In this document: piece by piece, positions 1 through 12,024 of the stretch | How positions within the stretch are numbered: the first letter of the stretch is position 1 | How the letters are laid out: the number at the start of each line of letters is the position of its first letter | NCBI RefSeq assembly: GCF_958450345.1 | Contig: NC_088780.1 | Coordinates: 163,290,726 to 163,354,725 of the forward strand | Source of the DNA: Calliphora vicina | Lineage: Eukaryota; Arthropoda; Insecta; Diptera; Calliphoridae | DNA length: 64,000 nucleotides | Direction: 5' to 3' | The notes under the pieces: generated by a model | What the model was told of the DNA's origin: nothing | What the model saw: only the letters and a program-made list of their open reading frames with translations | Database searches by the model: none | Made by a program: the position numbers and the translations under genes

Positions 1-660
1 AACTTGAATGGATTTGAATAAAATAAAACTTGAATTATTAAATAAGAGATTCTATAAAGAATGAATTCATATGAATTAAGCCTATGAATTCATTTGTAAT
101 GAATTCCTTAAGAGAATAGTTAATAGATATAATTTAATTTTGATAACTGAATTAAGAATTAAGTATTTTGAACTTTAACATTCATTTTGATTTTAAAAAC
201 ATTGTTAACCATGACTCTAATGTTGTTTGTAATCAAAAATAAAAACACATTTGTTAAATTGTTAAATTAAAACATTACATGGACCCCTTGCTGTGTGTAG
301 GGTGTAAACATTTAGAAAAAAACAAAAACACAATTTATTGATAGTTTAAAATAGATTAAAATGTTTTAAAGCTAAAACCGAAAATTACAACATGTTTTGA
401 CTACCGCTACAACTGTGGCAACAACTACTGCAATTATAATTCGGCAAAATTTAGTTTTTATTTTGGTTGTTGATTTGAACACATGGACAGTAGAACAAGT
501 AATATTTTCGTATAGATTTCAAAACTCAAATATTCCAGCAGTGTGACTGGGTGACTGTAACGAACTAGTGATTTTACCTATCATTTACATAAATAGCTAT
601 TTACGTGACTAGTTCTAAACAGGAGAACACTTGACCTACATAAATTACAAATATATTGCA
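1..660. other. AT-rich DNA without recognisable gene
   Basis: No open frame, RNA gene or repeat boundary that I can support. The stretch is AT-rich single-copy-looking DNA ending at the 3' terminus of the Helitron that starts at 661. Confidence 0.5.
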
Positions 661-2535
661 CTAGCTGACCCGGTGCGCTTCGCCACCCCAATTAGAAGAA
701 AGAAATAGTACTATTAAGTCTCCCGCTCACTCCAGTGCACATAATCTTTATTTCATGTTTCTAAATACTAATAGTACCATTCGAATAAAGAAATACTACC
801 AAAAAGTCTACCCTAGAATCCTAACTCACTTAGGACCATATATGCTTAATTTCATGATTCTAAGTCCATTGTTATAGAAATTTCAAAAAAGTACCATTAG
901 ATAAATGAAAAAGTATCATGAAGTATCCCCTTGAATTTTCACTCACTTAGGACCATATATACTTGTAGTTTCCCACTTACTTGGGTCCATATAAGCTTTA
1001 TTTCATGTTTCTAGGTTCATTGGTGAAGAAATTACAAAAAGTACCATTAGAATAAATAAAAAGTACCAAAAAGTCTACCCCTAGAATTCTCACTCACTTA
1101 GGACCATGTACGCTTAATTTCATGTTTCTAAGTCCATTATTCAAGAAAATTAAAAAAAGTACCGTTATAATAAAAAAAGTACCATGAAGTATCCGCTTGA
1201 ATTTTCACTCACTTAGGACCATATACACTTAATTTCATATCCATTATTATAGAAAATTCAAAAAGTACCATTAGAATATAGAAAAAGTACCAAAAAGCAG
1301 CCACTTGTGGATTCCCACCCAATCGGGCCCATGTAAGCTTTATTTCATGTTTCTAGGTTCATTGGTGAAGAAATTACAAAAAGTACAATTCAAATAAAGA
1401 AAAAGTACCAAAAAGTCTTCCCCTAGAATTCTCACTCACTTAGGACCATATATGCTTAATTTCATGTTTCTAAGTCCATTGTAAAACAAAATTCAAAAAG
1501 TACCATTAGAAGAATGAAAAAGTACCTATAGTTCAGTTCTCACAGTTCTCATGGTACCTAAATATAATCCCTTATTTCAACACTAACTTCACTCAGATAC
1601 ATATCAGCTAACTTTAATTTCTAAGTGAAATAATTTAAAATATTAAAAAGGTACCATTAGGAGAAAAGTACCAATTTCCCTTTTCCTCCTTGAACACCCC
1701 TCAAATTTTGAAATTTAAAAATATTTCATTTTGCAATGAGCCCAATAATAAATATGTTTTGAAAAAGTTCCAAACTGTTTACCCGGATTTGGCCTAAAAT
1801 ACACCATGGCACTCCAAATAACAACCTGTTAGTTAATTTTTGTATGAATCCAGGAACCAATGTTAAAAAAAATATCAAAATCGGCTTAATAATGTGCAAT
1901 AAAATGTATTTTCCCGATTTTATCCCCTTTTTGGTACCTTTTTTATCCCCAATGCGGTGGTAAAATATTATTAAAATAATTTTCTGTATCGTGGTGGGAG
2001 CTCATAGTAAAATATTCGAAATATTCAAATTATAGAAAAACATATTTTATGAAAAAGTACCAAAAATAAACACAATTTTTATCCCTAAGGGTTCGAATTT
2101 CCAAAAATTACCAAACTTATATTTTTTAATTTTTGATAAGTAAAGAATACGATTTAAATTTTTTTTCTATGTTTATTGGTTTAAAAGATACATAGGGTGC
2201 CAAAAAAGTACCAAAATACAGTTTTTACCCCTTTTCTCCCCTAAAAGGTTCGAATTTCGAAAAAGTACGAAACACCTGTCAGCTTATTTTTTAAATGGAG
2301 TAACATGCAATTTCAAGTTTTTTTGTATCTTTATTAGTTTTGAAGATATAAGATTACCGGATTTACCCGTTTTTACCTCTAAACGTTCGAATTTCCAAAA
2401 ATCCCTTCTTAGTGGATCGTTTTGGGGAGGGAGGAACCCACAGTTAAAATTTCATGATTCTAGCTTCAGTCGTTTGGGCTGTGGGATGATGAATCAGTCA
2501 GTCAGTCAGTAACGTTACTCTTTTATATATATAGA
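661..2535 (-). mobile_element. Non-autonomous Helitron, 1.9 kb
   Basis: Read on the minus strand, the element begins TCTATATATATAAAAGAG at 2535 and ends GGTCAGCTAG at 661. It is flanked by A on the 5' side and T on the 3' side, which is the Helitron rule (5' TC, 3' CTRR, insertion between A and T). A short GC-rich hairpin (GGTGGC, loop GAA, GCGCACC with one bulge) lies about 10 nt before the terminal CTAG. The 5' subterminal part contains the palindrome AGTAACGTTACT and a TGAC repeat. No Rep/helicase coding sequence is present, so it depends on another element for movement. Both ends look intact and the boundaries are clear. Confidence 0.85.
690..1560. repeat. Imperfect internal repeats of the Helitron
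   Basis: Within the Helitron a module containing ACTCACTTAGGACCATATA, then TTAATTTCATGTTTCTAAGT, then AAAAAGTACCATTAGAATAA recurs about five to seven times. Spacing is irregular, roughly 110-240 bp. A variant module reads CTTGGGTCCATATAAGC. These are diverged tandem modules internal to the element; they explain the many AAAAAGTACC motifs. Confidence 0.75.
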
Positions 2536-4490
2536 TAATAGCTTTTTCGAGGAAGTTAACGCATTGGATTCACATACCGGTTACATAGAGACAGTTATCT
2601 TATTAGCTATTGGTTACTTGATTCGCTCTATAACTATTTATTTTAGTGTACTGACTATAAAATACTCAATTAAAAAGACATCTTCATAAACTATTGCATG
2701 TAAACAAACCTTCCTCCGACTACTCTTCAATAGAGTACTTCTGGTGGGTAAAATATCTTTTCATTTGATTTTGCTTAAGGATAATCTGAATTAGTATCAA
2801 GCATATATTGGTCTAAAATTAAGTGGAACTGGAATGTAGACAATTGCCAACAATATGCATTTAAGGGTTAAAGAGACTACACTCTAGGTTACTTGGAGAC
2901 ACTAAAGTGACAATTGACTTCACGCTAGGTTACCTGGTATGTAAGTATACTTAAATAAAAAGAAAATAAACTGTCTGAGAATTACCTGAATACAAAAAAC
3001 TCACAAAAAAGTGCACTACAAAATAAACATTTAATGTGACTACACTCTAGATTACTTAGAGACACTTAAGTGACAATTGGTATCCCACAAGATAACCTGA
3101 TATTTATAATGTTACCAATTGACTTCACTCTGCACTACAAAGAGCACATATGTGCTAAATGATCCACAAATATATCAATTGGAGTCAGCCAAATGATCAG
3201 ACATTAGTGTTAATTACTGTATCTAAGGAATACATTGACTACTTGTAAAACAGTTGGGATTTGTTAATTAATTTTTTAAGAGAAAAACTCTTTAATTAAA
3301 TGACATTAAAACATTTAAATAGAAATCTTTAAAAAAAGTCTTAAAATAAAGTAATAAATGTTTAGTAGTTTTTAAAACAAAAACTAAAATGAAGCGGCTA
3401 GCTGCCTAAATGCTAAATAGATAGATACACTGAATGAAGGTTTGAACCAAACGTCATAAAATTGCGACCCATAAGTACTAATTCGTACTTTGCCTAGTCA
3501 TAGTTAATTTATCATTTCTAATCAAATTTAAGAACTATTTATCATTTTAAACACTATTTATTTGTACCTGTAAGTTTTTTGAGCTTCCAAAGCACAAACA
3601 TTTTTTTCTAATCTATATTTCGCGTTCATTTTTTGTTTAGTTAAAAACAGCAATTTGCAATTATTTTTGAATGACTGACAGGAGGGAGGTGGTACCACAA
3701 ACTATACAAGCAGATATTTATAATTTAGTTAGTTGCTGTTTAGTGTACAGGTTCTTGTACTTTCAGTATGATTAAGTTCATTTCAATTGGTCATCAACAA
3801 TCTGCAATAATCAACAACATTTACTAACCGACTGTGACTGGGACTGGGTGACTGGAAACCAAAAAAAATACAATGCAATACATAACAAAATTAAAAAAAA
3901 GAAGTTAATAATAGACTTAATGTTGATTAAAATAATAATAAACATAGCTCTGATCGAATCTCTTTTTTTTTTTTTTTAAAAAAACTGAAATTATTTGCTA
4001 AATATAGAACTTTTGTGCAGGAATTAAAAAAAAGTACCTAAAAATAAATTTCTAGACTGGTTCTTTTATTGTGTTCCATGGAAAAAAACTGAAACTACTT
4101 AAATGTAGCTATTTAATATAATAAGTATCTGCTGCTACTAATTGCGTTTAAATTCCTTTTATTTAAGTTTAATATTGTACTTAAATACAATACAATTCTC
4201 CTTTCTATGAATTTCGTTCTTTGTATTGTATTGTTCTCAAAAAAATGTATCTAATATCTAGATTTTGTTCGTAATTACAAATTGATGAATTTAAAAATTA
4301 GTCAACGTGTTATTTTTCTATTTGAAAGCTAAACTATTAAGTATGAATTGTAATCAAGTTAATGGACTTCTGCTATGAAATGAAAGGGAAATGGTGATTA
4401 GTGATTTTTAATAATTGATTGTAAATTTTCAAAAATGTTTTAACTATTTTATTCTTCTCAATGTCTTTACTACAGCAATAAGGTATTTAG
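2536..4490. other. AT-rich DNA with a small local duplication
   Basis: No gene is visible. One motif, GACTACACTCTAG followed by TTACTTGGAGACACT and AGTGACAATTG, is present twice (about 2873-2923 and 3036-3080). A partial third copy, AATTGACTTCACTCTGCACT, lies near 3115. The rest is AT-rich and unremarkable, with homopolymer runs around 3965. Confidence 0.45.
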
Positions 4491-4494
4491 TATA

Positions 4495-4665
4495 ATAATG
4501 TATATTATGGATTGTTATAGATTGCGAAGTCATATAGTCATGTTCGCCTGTCTGTTGAATCAATTTTCCGAAGCCCTCCAATAACATACAAACATGATTG
4601 ATAAAACAATATATCGGGAAAAGTTCTGGTTCGATTGCTCGTCCCACAAACTACCTTATTTTTCA
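4495..4665 (+). mobile_element. Mini-me-like repeat fragment
   Basis: A diverged copy of the mini-me-like core: TATTATGGATTGTTATAGAT, AAGTCATATAGTCATGTTCG, then TTTTCCGAAGCCCTCCAATA. It aligns by eye with the better copy at 6285-6390. Neither end is preserved. Confidence 0.6.
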
Positions 4666-4820
4666 CAAAACAATTTTTATACCCTTCACCTTCATGACAA
4701 GCGTGGCGCAAAATTAATCCTCCTATCAGAAAATGCTATAAATTTTGCGATTGGCCCCTAATGTCAGTTCTGTTTTGACATTTGTGTACTAAACACATGC
4801 GAAATACACGTTAATAAACA

Positions 4821-6111
4821 ATGTTACGCTACACTGCTCCAGAACGCGGAATATTGCTGACTATTTGACCAATAATCGGTCGGTTTTTTCATCAAAAATA
4901 ATCATGAGTGATGAGGCCCATTTCCATCTTAGCGGGTACCTAAATAAACAAAATTAACGCTTCTGGGGCACTGAAAATCCGCGTCTAACCCACGAAGTGC
5001 CATTACACCCGCTCAAAGTCACTGTATGGTGTGCTGTTTTCGCTGGAGGAGTCATCGGACCTTTCTTCTTCGAAGACGTCGCGGGCCAAACGGTTACTGT
5101 GAATGGTGAGCGCTACAGAGCAATGATCAACGAGTTCCTTTTGCCGCAACTTGATGAATTGGGATTGGAAAACATGTAGTTCCAACAGGACGGTGCAACG
5201 GCACACACTGCACGTGCCACAACCGATATGCTGAAGGATGCATTTCCCGGGCGCCTAATCTCCCGTTTTGGCGATTTGCACTGGCCATCAAGATCGCCTG
5301 ATTTGACCGCTCCAGACTTCTTTTTGTGGGGCTTTTTGAAGTCACGGATTTATGTCAACAAGCCTCAGACTCTTGCAGCTCTTAAAGACAATGGCCCATA
5401 ATCATAGTTAAAAATAAAGAATACTTTAAGATAATTAAACTCGACTTTACTTAAGAGTGGACTTTAAGTCTATCATAGACACGTTAAAGTATACTTCTGA
5501 TGTTGAAGTCGACTCTAAATATAAAACTAGCTGAAGTTGTTATTAACTCGTTTAACAACAGCATCAGCTGTTCTTCACCAAGTAAAAATGTTTAAGTTAC
5601 AAATATTGGTAGAGATTTTGCAATTATTGAACAGTTATCAATAAAATTAGTACCAAATATCGTAATTATGATATTAATCTTATCTTTTCCATTTTTCCAC
5701 AACAAACAACTTTTTTTCTTTAGTTGTCCCGGTTACTTTTATTGTTTTCCTTTTTTTGTTTTTTTTAATTTTGTATGTCAGCTGTTCAGCTTTGCCACTT
5801 GTCTGTTTTTTGTTGTATATTCTATGAAAACATTTTCTACATTTGCGCTGGCACCCAGTTAAAGTCGGTTCAATTTAAAACATACTTTAATTTTGACTAT
5901 AGTTGCAAATTAATAAAAAGCAGGTTTTTATTTTAAAGTTGATTTTAAAAAGAACCGATTTAAGTCTTTGACTATGATTATGGGCCAATATCCGTCAAGA
6001 ATGTGAGGATCTATCGCCGGATGTTTTGGCCAAAGTGATGCCATAAAAAGGGCTCAAATGACAAGCAACTGTGGCGGCAGCCATTTACATGACATCGTAT
6101 TCTCGACTTGA
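4821..6111 (+). pseudogene. DD41D transposase relic
   Basis: Transposase of the IS630/Tc1/mariner superfamily, which would cut and paste the element through a DDD triad. Visible pieces: a start-like MLRYTAPERG at 4821; the first catalytic block SDEAHFHLSGYLNKQN; the block PLHPLKVTVWCAVFAGG from 5000; the second block FQQDGATAHTARATT, with a stop codon (TAG) just before it at 5177; and the third block RSPDLTAPDFFLWG. I count 41 residues between the second and third aspartates, the DD41D (rosa-like) spacing. The C-terminus reads RAQMTSNCGGSHLHDIVFST then stop. The DNA-binding N-terminal half is mostly deleted, there are in-frame stops and a frameshift, and a 594-bp insertion splits the codon region after ALKDN. 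It cannot encode an active enzyme. Confidence 0.85.
5393..5986. mobile_element. 594-bp inverted-repeat element inserted in the transposase
   Basis: Terminal inverted repeats GGCCCATAATCATAGTTAAA (left) and TTTGACTATGATTATGGGCC (right) match at 19 of 20 positions. The flanking triplet AAT occurs at 5390-5392 and 5987-5989. Removing the element plus one AAT restores the reading AAAGACAATATCCGTCAAGA of the DD41D transposase (KDNIRQE), so the 3-bp duplication is well supported. No credible ORF is present; the interior is AT-rich. A 3-bp duplication is typical of PIF/Harbinger, but the usual target is TWA, so the superfamily is left open. Confidence 0.85.
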
Positions 6112-6544
6112 TGTAAAAAAATTAAAAGACCAAATAAAAATAATCCACAAGAAGAATCAAAGTTTTTAATTTTTTTTTTTAATTACAACCAAAAAACATC
6201 GGAAGTTTACTTTTGCGCCACCTTGTATAAGTTTGTCATTCCGTTTGTAATTTGCACAATATAATTTTCCGACCCTATAAAGTATATATATTCTGGATCC
6301 TTATAGATAGCGGAGTTGATTAAGCCATGTCCGTCTGTTGAAATCAACTTTCCGAAGCCCCCAAATAACTTACATACACGATTCCTACATCAATATCTCC
6401 GGAATTCTTTCGGCTCGGTTGCTATTTAAAATCGAGAAAATCGGCCATTTGTGGGGCAGAGATATAAGGAAAAACTCAGGACAACCTCGATTTTTGGCCT
6501 ATTTTTGACATATATCTGGATTAATAAGTCATTAATATATATAA

Positions 6545-6859
6545 TCTATATATATAAAAATGAAATGGTCCATGTATGTAATGTCATCACGTGAGAACGG
6601 CTGGATCGATTTGGCTGATTTTTTTTTATTCGATTCGATGGTTTGTAAAGAAAAAAAATTCAACAATTCCGGTTAAAACTCGGAAACTCTTTTTTTGAGC
6701 CCAGTCAACTGTAATAAAAAAAGCTCCCTAAAGTATGCCGTACAAATTTAGATATTTTATTTGCAAATAAATAAGAACAGGCTGGTGTGCGTGGGTTGGA
6801 GAAACTTGAAGAACTAACATTAGTAAATGCTACCGGGCGAAGCCGGGGCGATCAACTAG
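6545..6859 (+). mobile_element. Short non-autonomous Helitron, 315 bp
   Basis: Starts TCTATATATATAAAAATG, ends GCGATCAACTAG, with A before and T after. The 3' end carries CCGG-GCGAAG-CCGG, able to form a short hairpin, about 10 nt before CTAG. The insertion interrupts the mini-me-like repeat: the flanks join to TAATGATAGATATTTCAAAG, the sequence present uninterrupted near 48927. A related copy in reverse lies at 50385-50690. Confidence 0.85.
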
Positions 6860-7168
6860 TGATAGATATTTCAAAGGTTCTACCTACAATGGATCAAAAT
6901 CGGAAAAAATGTTTTTTAACCCGAATTTTTTTTTCACCAAACATTTTTTTTTCGCTAAATATTAAAAAAAATTTAAATACAAAAAAAAATTAAAATTTAA
7001 AAAATTAAATTCGAAAATTTTTTTATTTCCAAAAAATTACAAAAAAAAAACCTTGGAAAAAAAATAAATTTTGTTTACCTAAAAATATTTAAAATTTTTA
7101 TTTTGAAGTATAATTTGGTGAAGGATATATAAGATTCGGCACATCCGAATATAGCTCTCTTACTTGTT

Positions 7169-7944
7169 TTTATCAAAAATCTTTTCAACAAAAACTGTTT
7201 TTGATTTTGGAAAAAAATTTTGAAATTTTTTTTTTATTTTTTCGAAAGCTTGAAAAAATCGCTATCTAAACTATTTGGGACATATTTTGCTATGAATAAT
7301 AGATGATAAGTTCCATGGATGAGAAAAAACACCTACTTGGATAAAATGGTAAATTTGAACTCTCTCTAACTCAGAGATTTCTTGGCCGATCTTACAAAAT
7401 CTTGGAGCAAATTTTATGCCGATCGGAAGACATTGATTTCAAAAGTTGGTTCACTTGACATAACGCATGCAAATTGAAATGAAGATTGTTTTAGAAAATC
7501 AATAATGCGAAAACTACCGTTGTGTTATGTATGGATTGAAAATTCAAAATTGTTCCTTAAACTTACGTAAAAAATTCAATTTAAGTACGTGTAAAGGTAT
7601 CTCATAATTTTTGCACATGATAAGCGGGAAAAGTTGTATTCAAGTAAATAACCATAAGTTAACTTTTAATGCAAATCTAGAAAACACAGAATTATTCCAG
7701 ACTATAAATGGTACCTACATTTACGACTCAATTACTCAAAATAATAAATACAAGTCATGCTAGTTTCATTAGTTAGTTGTTCCATAAATATGTGGGTAAA
7801 TATGACTACAACATCTGGATAACTATTTCCAGTCTTCTTAGTACTACTCATCACGATCCATTCATACATACATATATGAATGGATATGAACCATGTGCTG
7901 CTCTTCAATTATTAATGATCTAAATAATCAAAACAAAAAAAAAA
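7169..7944. other. AT-rich DNA between mini-me-like copies
   Basis: Poorly conserved AT-rich sequence. Parts of 7170-7450 (for example ACTCAGAGATTTCTTGGCCG) have the look of diverged repeat interior, but I cannot align them with another copy. No ORF or structure stands out. Confidence 0.4.
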
Positions 7945-8698
7945 ACAAGTAATAGTGCTATATTCGGCTGTGCCGAATCTTAAATTATACTTCAAAATTT
8001 TAAATATTTTTAGGTAAACAAAATTTAATTTTTTTAGTTGTTTTTTGAATTTTTTGGAAAAAAAAATTTTTTTTTGTTTGTTATTTAATTTTTTTTTTTT
8101 TAAATTTAAATTTTTTTTTTTTTAAATTTAAAAAATTTTTTTTTTTTAAATTTTTAAAAAATTTTTTTTTTATTTTTTAATTTTTTTTTTTTTTTTAAAA
8201 AAATCTGGTTCAAAATTTTTTCCCGATTTTGACCCATTGTAGGTCCAACTTTCTATGGTCTTATATACGTCGTTGCAAATGTCTTTGAAATATCTATCAT
8301 TAGATATCCATATTGTCTATATTAATGTCTTAGTAATCCAGATATAGGTAAAAAAATAGGTCAAAAATCGAGGTTGTCTTGGTTTTTTCCTCATATCTCA
8401 GCCATTTGTAGACCGATTTTGCTGATTTTAAATAGCAAAATTCTCGAAAGCATGTCTGACAGAATTATTGAAGATTTGGATCCCGAAGATATCTGGGGTC
8501 TTCAGAAAACTGATTTCAACAGACAGACAGACAGACGGACAGACAGACAGACAGACAGACGGACATGGCTTAATCGACTCCGCTATCTATAAGGATCCAG
8601 AATATATATACTTTATAGGGTCGGAAATGAAAAATGTAGAAATTACAAACGGAATGACAAACTTATATATACCCTTCTCACGAAGGTGAAGGGTATAA
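7945..8698 (-). mobile_element. DINE-1/mini-me-like element, full-length-looking copy
   Basis: On the minus strand it runs from TATTATACCCTTCACCTTCG at 8698, through GGGTATATATAAGTTTGTCA, the GTCY tract and TTATATCTGGATTACTAAG-type sequence, to GAATATAGCACTATTACTTG near 7945. This is the best uninterrupted copy in the window and served as my reference for the others. The middle part (8020-8210) is nearly pure A/T runs. It contains no real coding sequence; short open frames across it are chance. Confidence 0.75.
8521..8564. repeat. GACA/GACG tetranucleotide tract
   Basis: Eleven consecutive tetranucleotides of the form GACR/AGAC sit directly beside the core CATGGCTTAATCGACTCCGC. This adjacency is the known hallmark of dipteran mini-me elements, where the tract acts as a proto-microsatellite. 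Related tracts lie at 41138-41163 and 43981-44005. Confidence 0.85.
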
Positions 8699-9449
8699 TA
8701 AAATAATAAAGAGAAAAGAACAAAACAATTCACAAACATTCAAACCATCAGTCAGTCATTCCTACATATGAGTTGTACACAAGTTGTGTGCGCGAGATAC
8801 ACTTGACTCAATTAAATAAATCAAAACAAATTGCATTTCAGCACTTAATAAACTTAAATAATGTAACTAACTGGCTGTGTTTGGCTGGCAGACTGACTGA
8901 CTAACAAATAAAATAACAACAATTTGACGATGGGAGCTAATAATAAACAAATAAATTAAAGATCACACTCAAAAAATAAAAAAAGAGCAGAGACAAGAAA
9001 GTCATGTTTTTGTTTGTCATTCGGAAGTAAATGTTTTATTTAACAGAGTTGACTAATACGTCATAATAATAAAAAAAAAGTGAAAGAATTGTTTGGAAAA
9101 TTTTTATTAGAGGGGACACCCATTGAATTGTGATTATTATTTAAGTTGTAATTGAAATTTTAAATTGTTTGGTTTTTTTTTCGTTTGTGCAAAGAAAAAT
9201 TAGAAAGGAAATTGTTTAGTTGAGTTCTAACAACGGCGCCATAGTGTTACTTTTTTATTGGATGATTTAGAAAGTCATTTCTAATTTGGGTGCTGATTTA
9301 CAGTCTCTAATTATGTTATTAAAGCTTAGCTTATGATGAATTATAAATTAAATAAATTTTAAATTTTAAACCTTGAAAGCAGAATGTTATTAAATGCAAG
9401 TGTTCTATATTTTTAGCTTTCATTCTTTAAAGATATTTTAGAAGTTTTG
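8699..9449. other. AT-rich DNA, no gene seen
   Basis: Nothing recognisable apart from ordinary AT-rich sequence between a mini-me-like copy and a mariner relic. Confidence 0.45.
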
Positions 9450-9664
9450 AGGGAAGTTCCGAAGGCAACTGATTCATTTGAAGTCGGCATTGGCCCAAAA
9501 AAGCCCGGAATATGCGGCCAGATATGAATCCTTAATATTCCATCATAACACTCGGCCACATGTGGCAATACCTGTTTAGTATATATTTAGAATGAAGTGG
9601 TTGGAAAGTTTTGCCTCACCCGCTTTATAGTCCGGACCTTGTCCCGTCCGACTACCAGAAACAG
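9450..9664 (+). pseudogene. Mariner (DD34D) transposase fragment
   Basis: This short piece of a mariner transposase reads CRRQLIHLK-type sequence, then AEKSPEYAARYES-like sequence in shifted frames. It ends with VLPHPLYSPDLVPSDYQ at about 9608-9658, the block holding the third catalytic aspartate (PSDY). Both ends are missing and the frame is broken, so it is non-functional. The same family recurs at 18810, 34795, 38530, 51303, 57465 and 63030. Confidence 0.75.
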
Positions 9665-9739
9665 TCTGCGACGTATCATAATTATTTAATTGAGTGTTCT
9701 ATATTAATAATTTTCGGCAGATTCTGAAATAAATAGCAT

Positions 9740-11785
9740 GGCAACAATTTTGATGTATTGTGGTTATAGTAGTACAAATATGGTTCAAATTTTAAATTCT
9801 ACGAAGAGGTTTTCTTTTAAAATTTTTAAGTAATACATAATTTGTGATAACTCAAAAAGGGTTAGTCCGATATTATTAAAATAAACTTTCAAAAGTTTAG
9901 ATTTACATATCCTTAAATACATATATTGCGTTTCAATCGGGTCAGTAGCAAATTGAAGCAAAAAATAAATTTTGTACGTGAAAATAGCAATTGTTTTGCT
10001 TTAAAAAAATCATAAAACATCGAAAACGGCAGAAATTGTTCCGATTTATTGCTCTATCGCAAAGCTACATGTAATAGGAATAATTTATTACACAATTAAG
10101 TGAATTCGCTCATTTTCACAAAATTTTAGTTTTTTGTTTGATATACATAAAATTGAGTGGTTAATGTTCTTCTTTCGATTTATTGAATTCTGAAAACATT
10201 TTCCCCATGCTATGTACAAACTTTCATTTATATATTGCGTTTCAATCGGCCTAGTAGTTTCGGAGTTATAATAACAAATTGAAGCAAAAAATATTTTTTT
10301 TACGTGAAAATAGCAAATTTTTTTGTTAAAAAGAAATCATCAAAAATCGAAAACGCCCGAAATTTTCAGGTTTATTACTTTATCGCAAAGCCACATGTAA
10401 TAGGAATAAAATGAGATATCGATCATAAAATTCCATGAACTCTTTTCGAATTTATTTACAATTAAGTGAATTTGCTCATGTTTACAAAAATTTAGTTTTT
10501 TGTTTGATATACATAAAATTGAGTAGTTAATGTGCATCTTTCGTTTGTTTGAATTTTGAAAACATTTTCCCTATTCCATGTACATATTTTCACATGTATA
10601 TTGCGTTTCAATCGGTCCAGTAGTTTCGGAGTTATAATAACAAATTGAAGCAAAAATTATATTTTTTATATAAAAATATCAAATTTTTTTGTTTTAAAAA
10701 AATCATGAAAAATCGAAAACGTCAGAAATTGTTCAGATTTATTACTTTATCGCAAAGCCACATGTAATAGGAATAAAATGAGATATCGATCATATAAGTC
10801 CATGAACTCTTTTCGAATTTATTTACAATTAAGTGAATTCGCTCATTTTTACAAAAATTTAGTTTTTTGTTTGATAGACATAAAATTGAGTAGTTAATGT
10901 TCTTCTTTCATTTATATATTGCTTTTCAATCGGCTCAGTAGTTTCGGAGTTATAATAACAAATTGAAGCAGAAAATATATTTTTTACATGAAAATAGCAA
11001 ATTTTTTGTTTTAAAAAAAATCATGAAAAATCGAAAATGGACGAAATTTTTTAGATTTATTGCTTTTTCGCAAAGCCACATGTAATAGGAATAAAATGAG
11101 ATATCGATCATAAAAATCCATGAACTCTTTTCGAATTTATTCACAATTAAGTGAATTCGCTCATTTTCACAAAATTTTCGTTTTTTGTTTGATATACATA
11201 AAATTGAGTGGTTAATGTTCTTCTTTTGAATGATTGAATTTTGAAAACATTTTCCCCATGCTATGTACAAATTTTCATTTATATATTGCCTTTCAATTGG
11301 GTCAGTAGTTTTGGAGTTATATTAACAAATTGAAGCAAAAATTATATTTTTTATATGAAAATAGCAAATTTTTTTTTTTTTTAAAAAAATCATGAAAAAT
11401 CGAAAACGTCAGAAATTGTTCAGATTTATTGCTTTATCGCAAAGCCACATGTAATAGGAATAAAATGAGATATCGATCATAAAAATCCATGAACTCTTTT
11501 CGAATTTATTCACAATTAAGTGAATTCGCTCATTTTCTCTAAATTTTAGTTTTTTGTTTGATATACATGAAATTTAGTAGTTAATGTTCTTCTTCTGAAT
11601 GATTGAATTTTGAAAGCATTTTCTCGAAATCGGCAAAAATGTTTCAGATTTATTACTTTATCGCAAAGCCACATGTGATAGGAATAAAATGAGATATCGA
11701 TCATGAAAATCTATGGATTCTATTCGAATTTATTCACAATTAATTGAATTCGCTCATTTTTACAATGTATTTTTTGCTGTTGACC
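9740..11785 (+). repeat. Array of about 367-bp repeats with one flanking arm
   Basis: The landmark CGCAAAGCCACATGTAATAG (or a close variant) recurs at about 10058, 10384, 10751, 11069, 11438 and 11662. Full units are 367-369 bp; shorter spacings (318, 224) are units with internal deletions. The left flank (9745-9915) matches the left arm of the array element at 22870, including CTCAAAAAGGGTTAGTCCGA. The right arm is missing: the array stops in mid-unit at 11765 and is joined to TTTTTTGCTGTTGACCTG. Short ORFs in the units are not conserved in frame because 367 is not a multiple of three. Confidence 0.85.
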
Positions 11786-12024
11786 TGTGTTCACAGAAGT
11801 ATATTAAACAATCCAAATATTTCTTTCAGTGGTCATGAACAAATAGCAATACACCTTCTAAGCATGTGCATACGTCGCTGTCTCAGTGACGACTGAACAA
11901 AAGATAACAAGAATATCAGCCCAATTATGAATAAAAAAATTCCCCAGGAGTATTTTCCCATTGAATTTGAATAGGAAAGGTAAAAAACTCCCTTCAATAC
12001 ATTTCAATACATCAATACATTGCA

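Larger units (their letters stand above)
4697..6226 (+). mobile_element. DD41D Tc1/mariner-superfamily transposon, decayed
   Basis: Imperfect terminal inverted repeats bound the element: ACAAGCGTGGCGCAAAATTA on the left, and on the right the complement of TACAAGGTGGCGCAAAAGTA. Between them lies a broken transposase (4821-6111) into which a separate 594-bp inverted-repeat element has jumped. The transposon itself sits inside the mini-me-like element. A few bases of that host repeat seem lost at the left junction, so the exact duplication is not resolved. Confidence 0.75.
4674..7168 (+). mobile_element. DINE-1/mini-me-like element split by two insertions
   Basis: The element starts at TTTTTATACCCTTCACCTTC and resumes at 6227 with TATAAGTTTGTCATTCCG. 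It continues through GACCCTATAAAGTATATATA, GGATCCTTATAGATAGCGGA and CATGTCCGTCTGTTG, and ends GGCACATCCGAATATAGCTC near 7155. The order matches the copies at 7945-8698 (reverse) and 48650-49252. Dipteran mini-me/DINE-1 repeats are known for a conserved core next to GTCY tetranucleotides; assignment rests on that resemblance. Insertions at 4697-6226 (DD41D transposon) and 6545-6859 (Helitron) interrupt it, so it is older than both. Confidence 0.75.

Noticed and set aside
690..1560. Possible CRISPR-like regularly spaced repeats
   Set aside because: The modules are diverged, irregularly spaced, in a eukaryotic Helitron, and have no constant repeat/spacer pattern.
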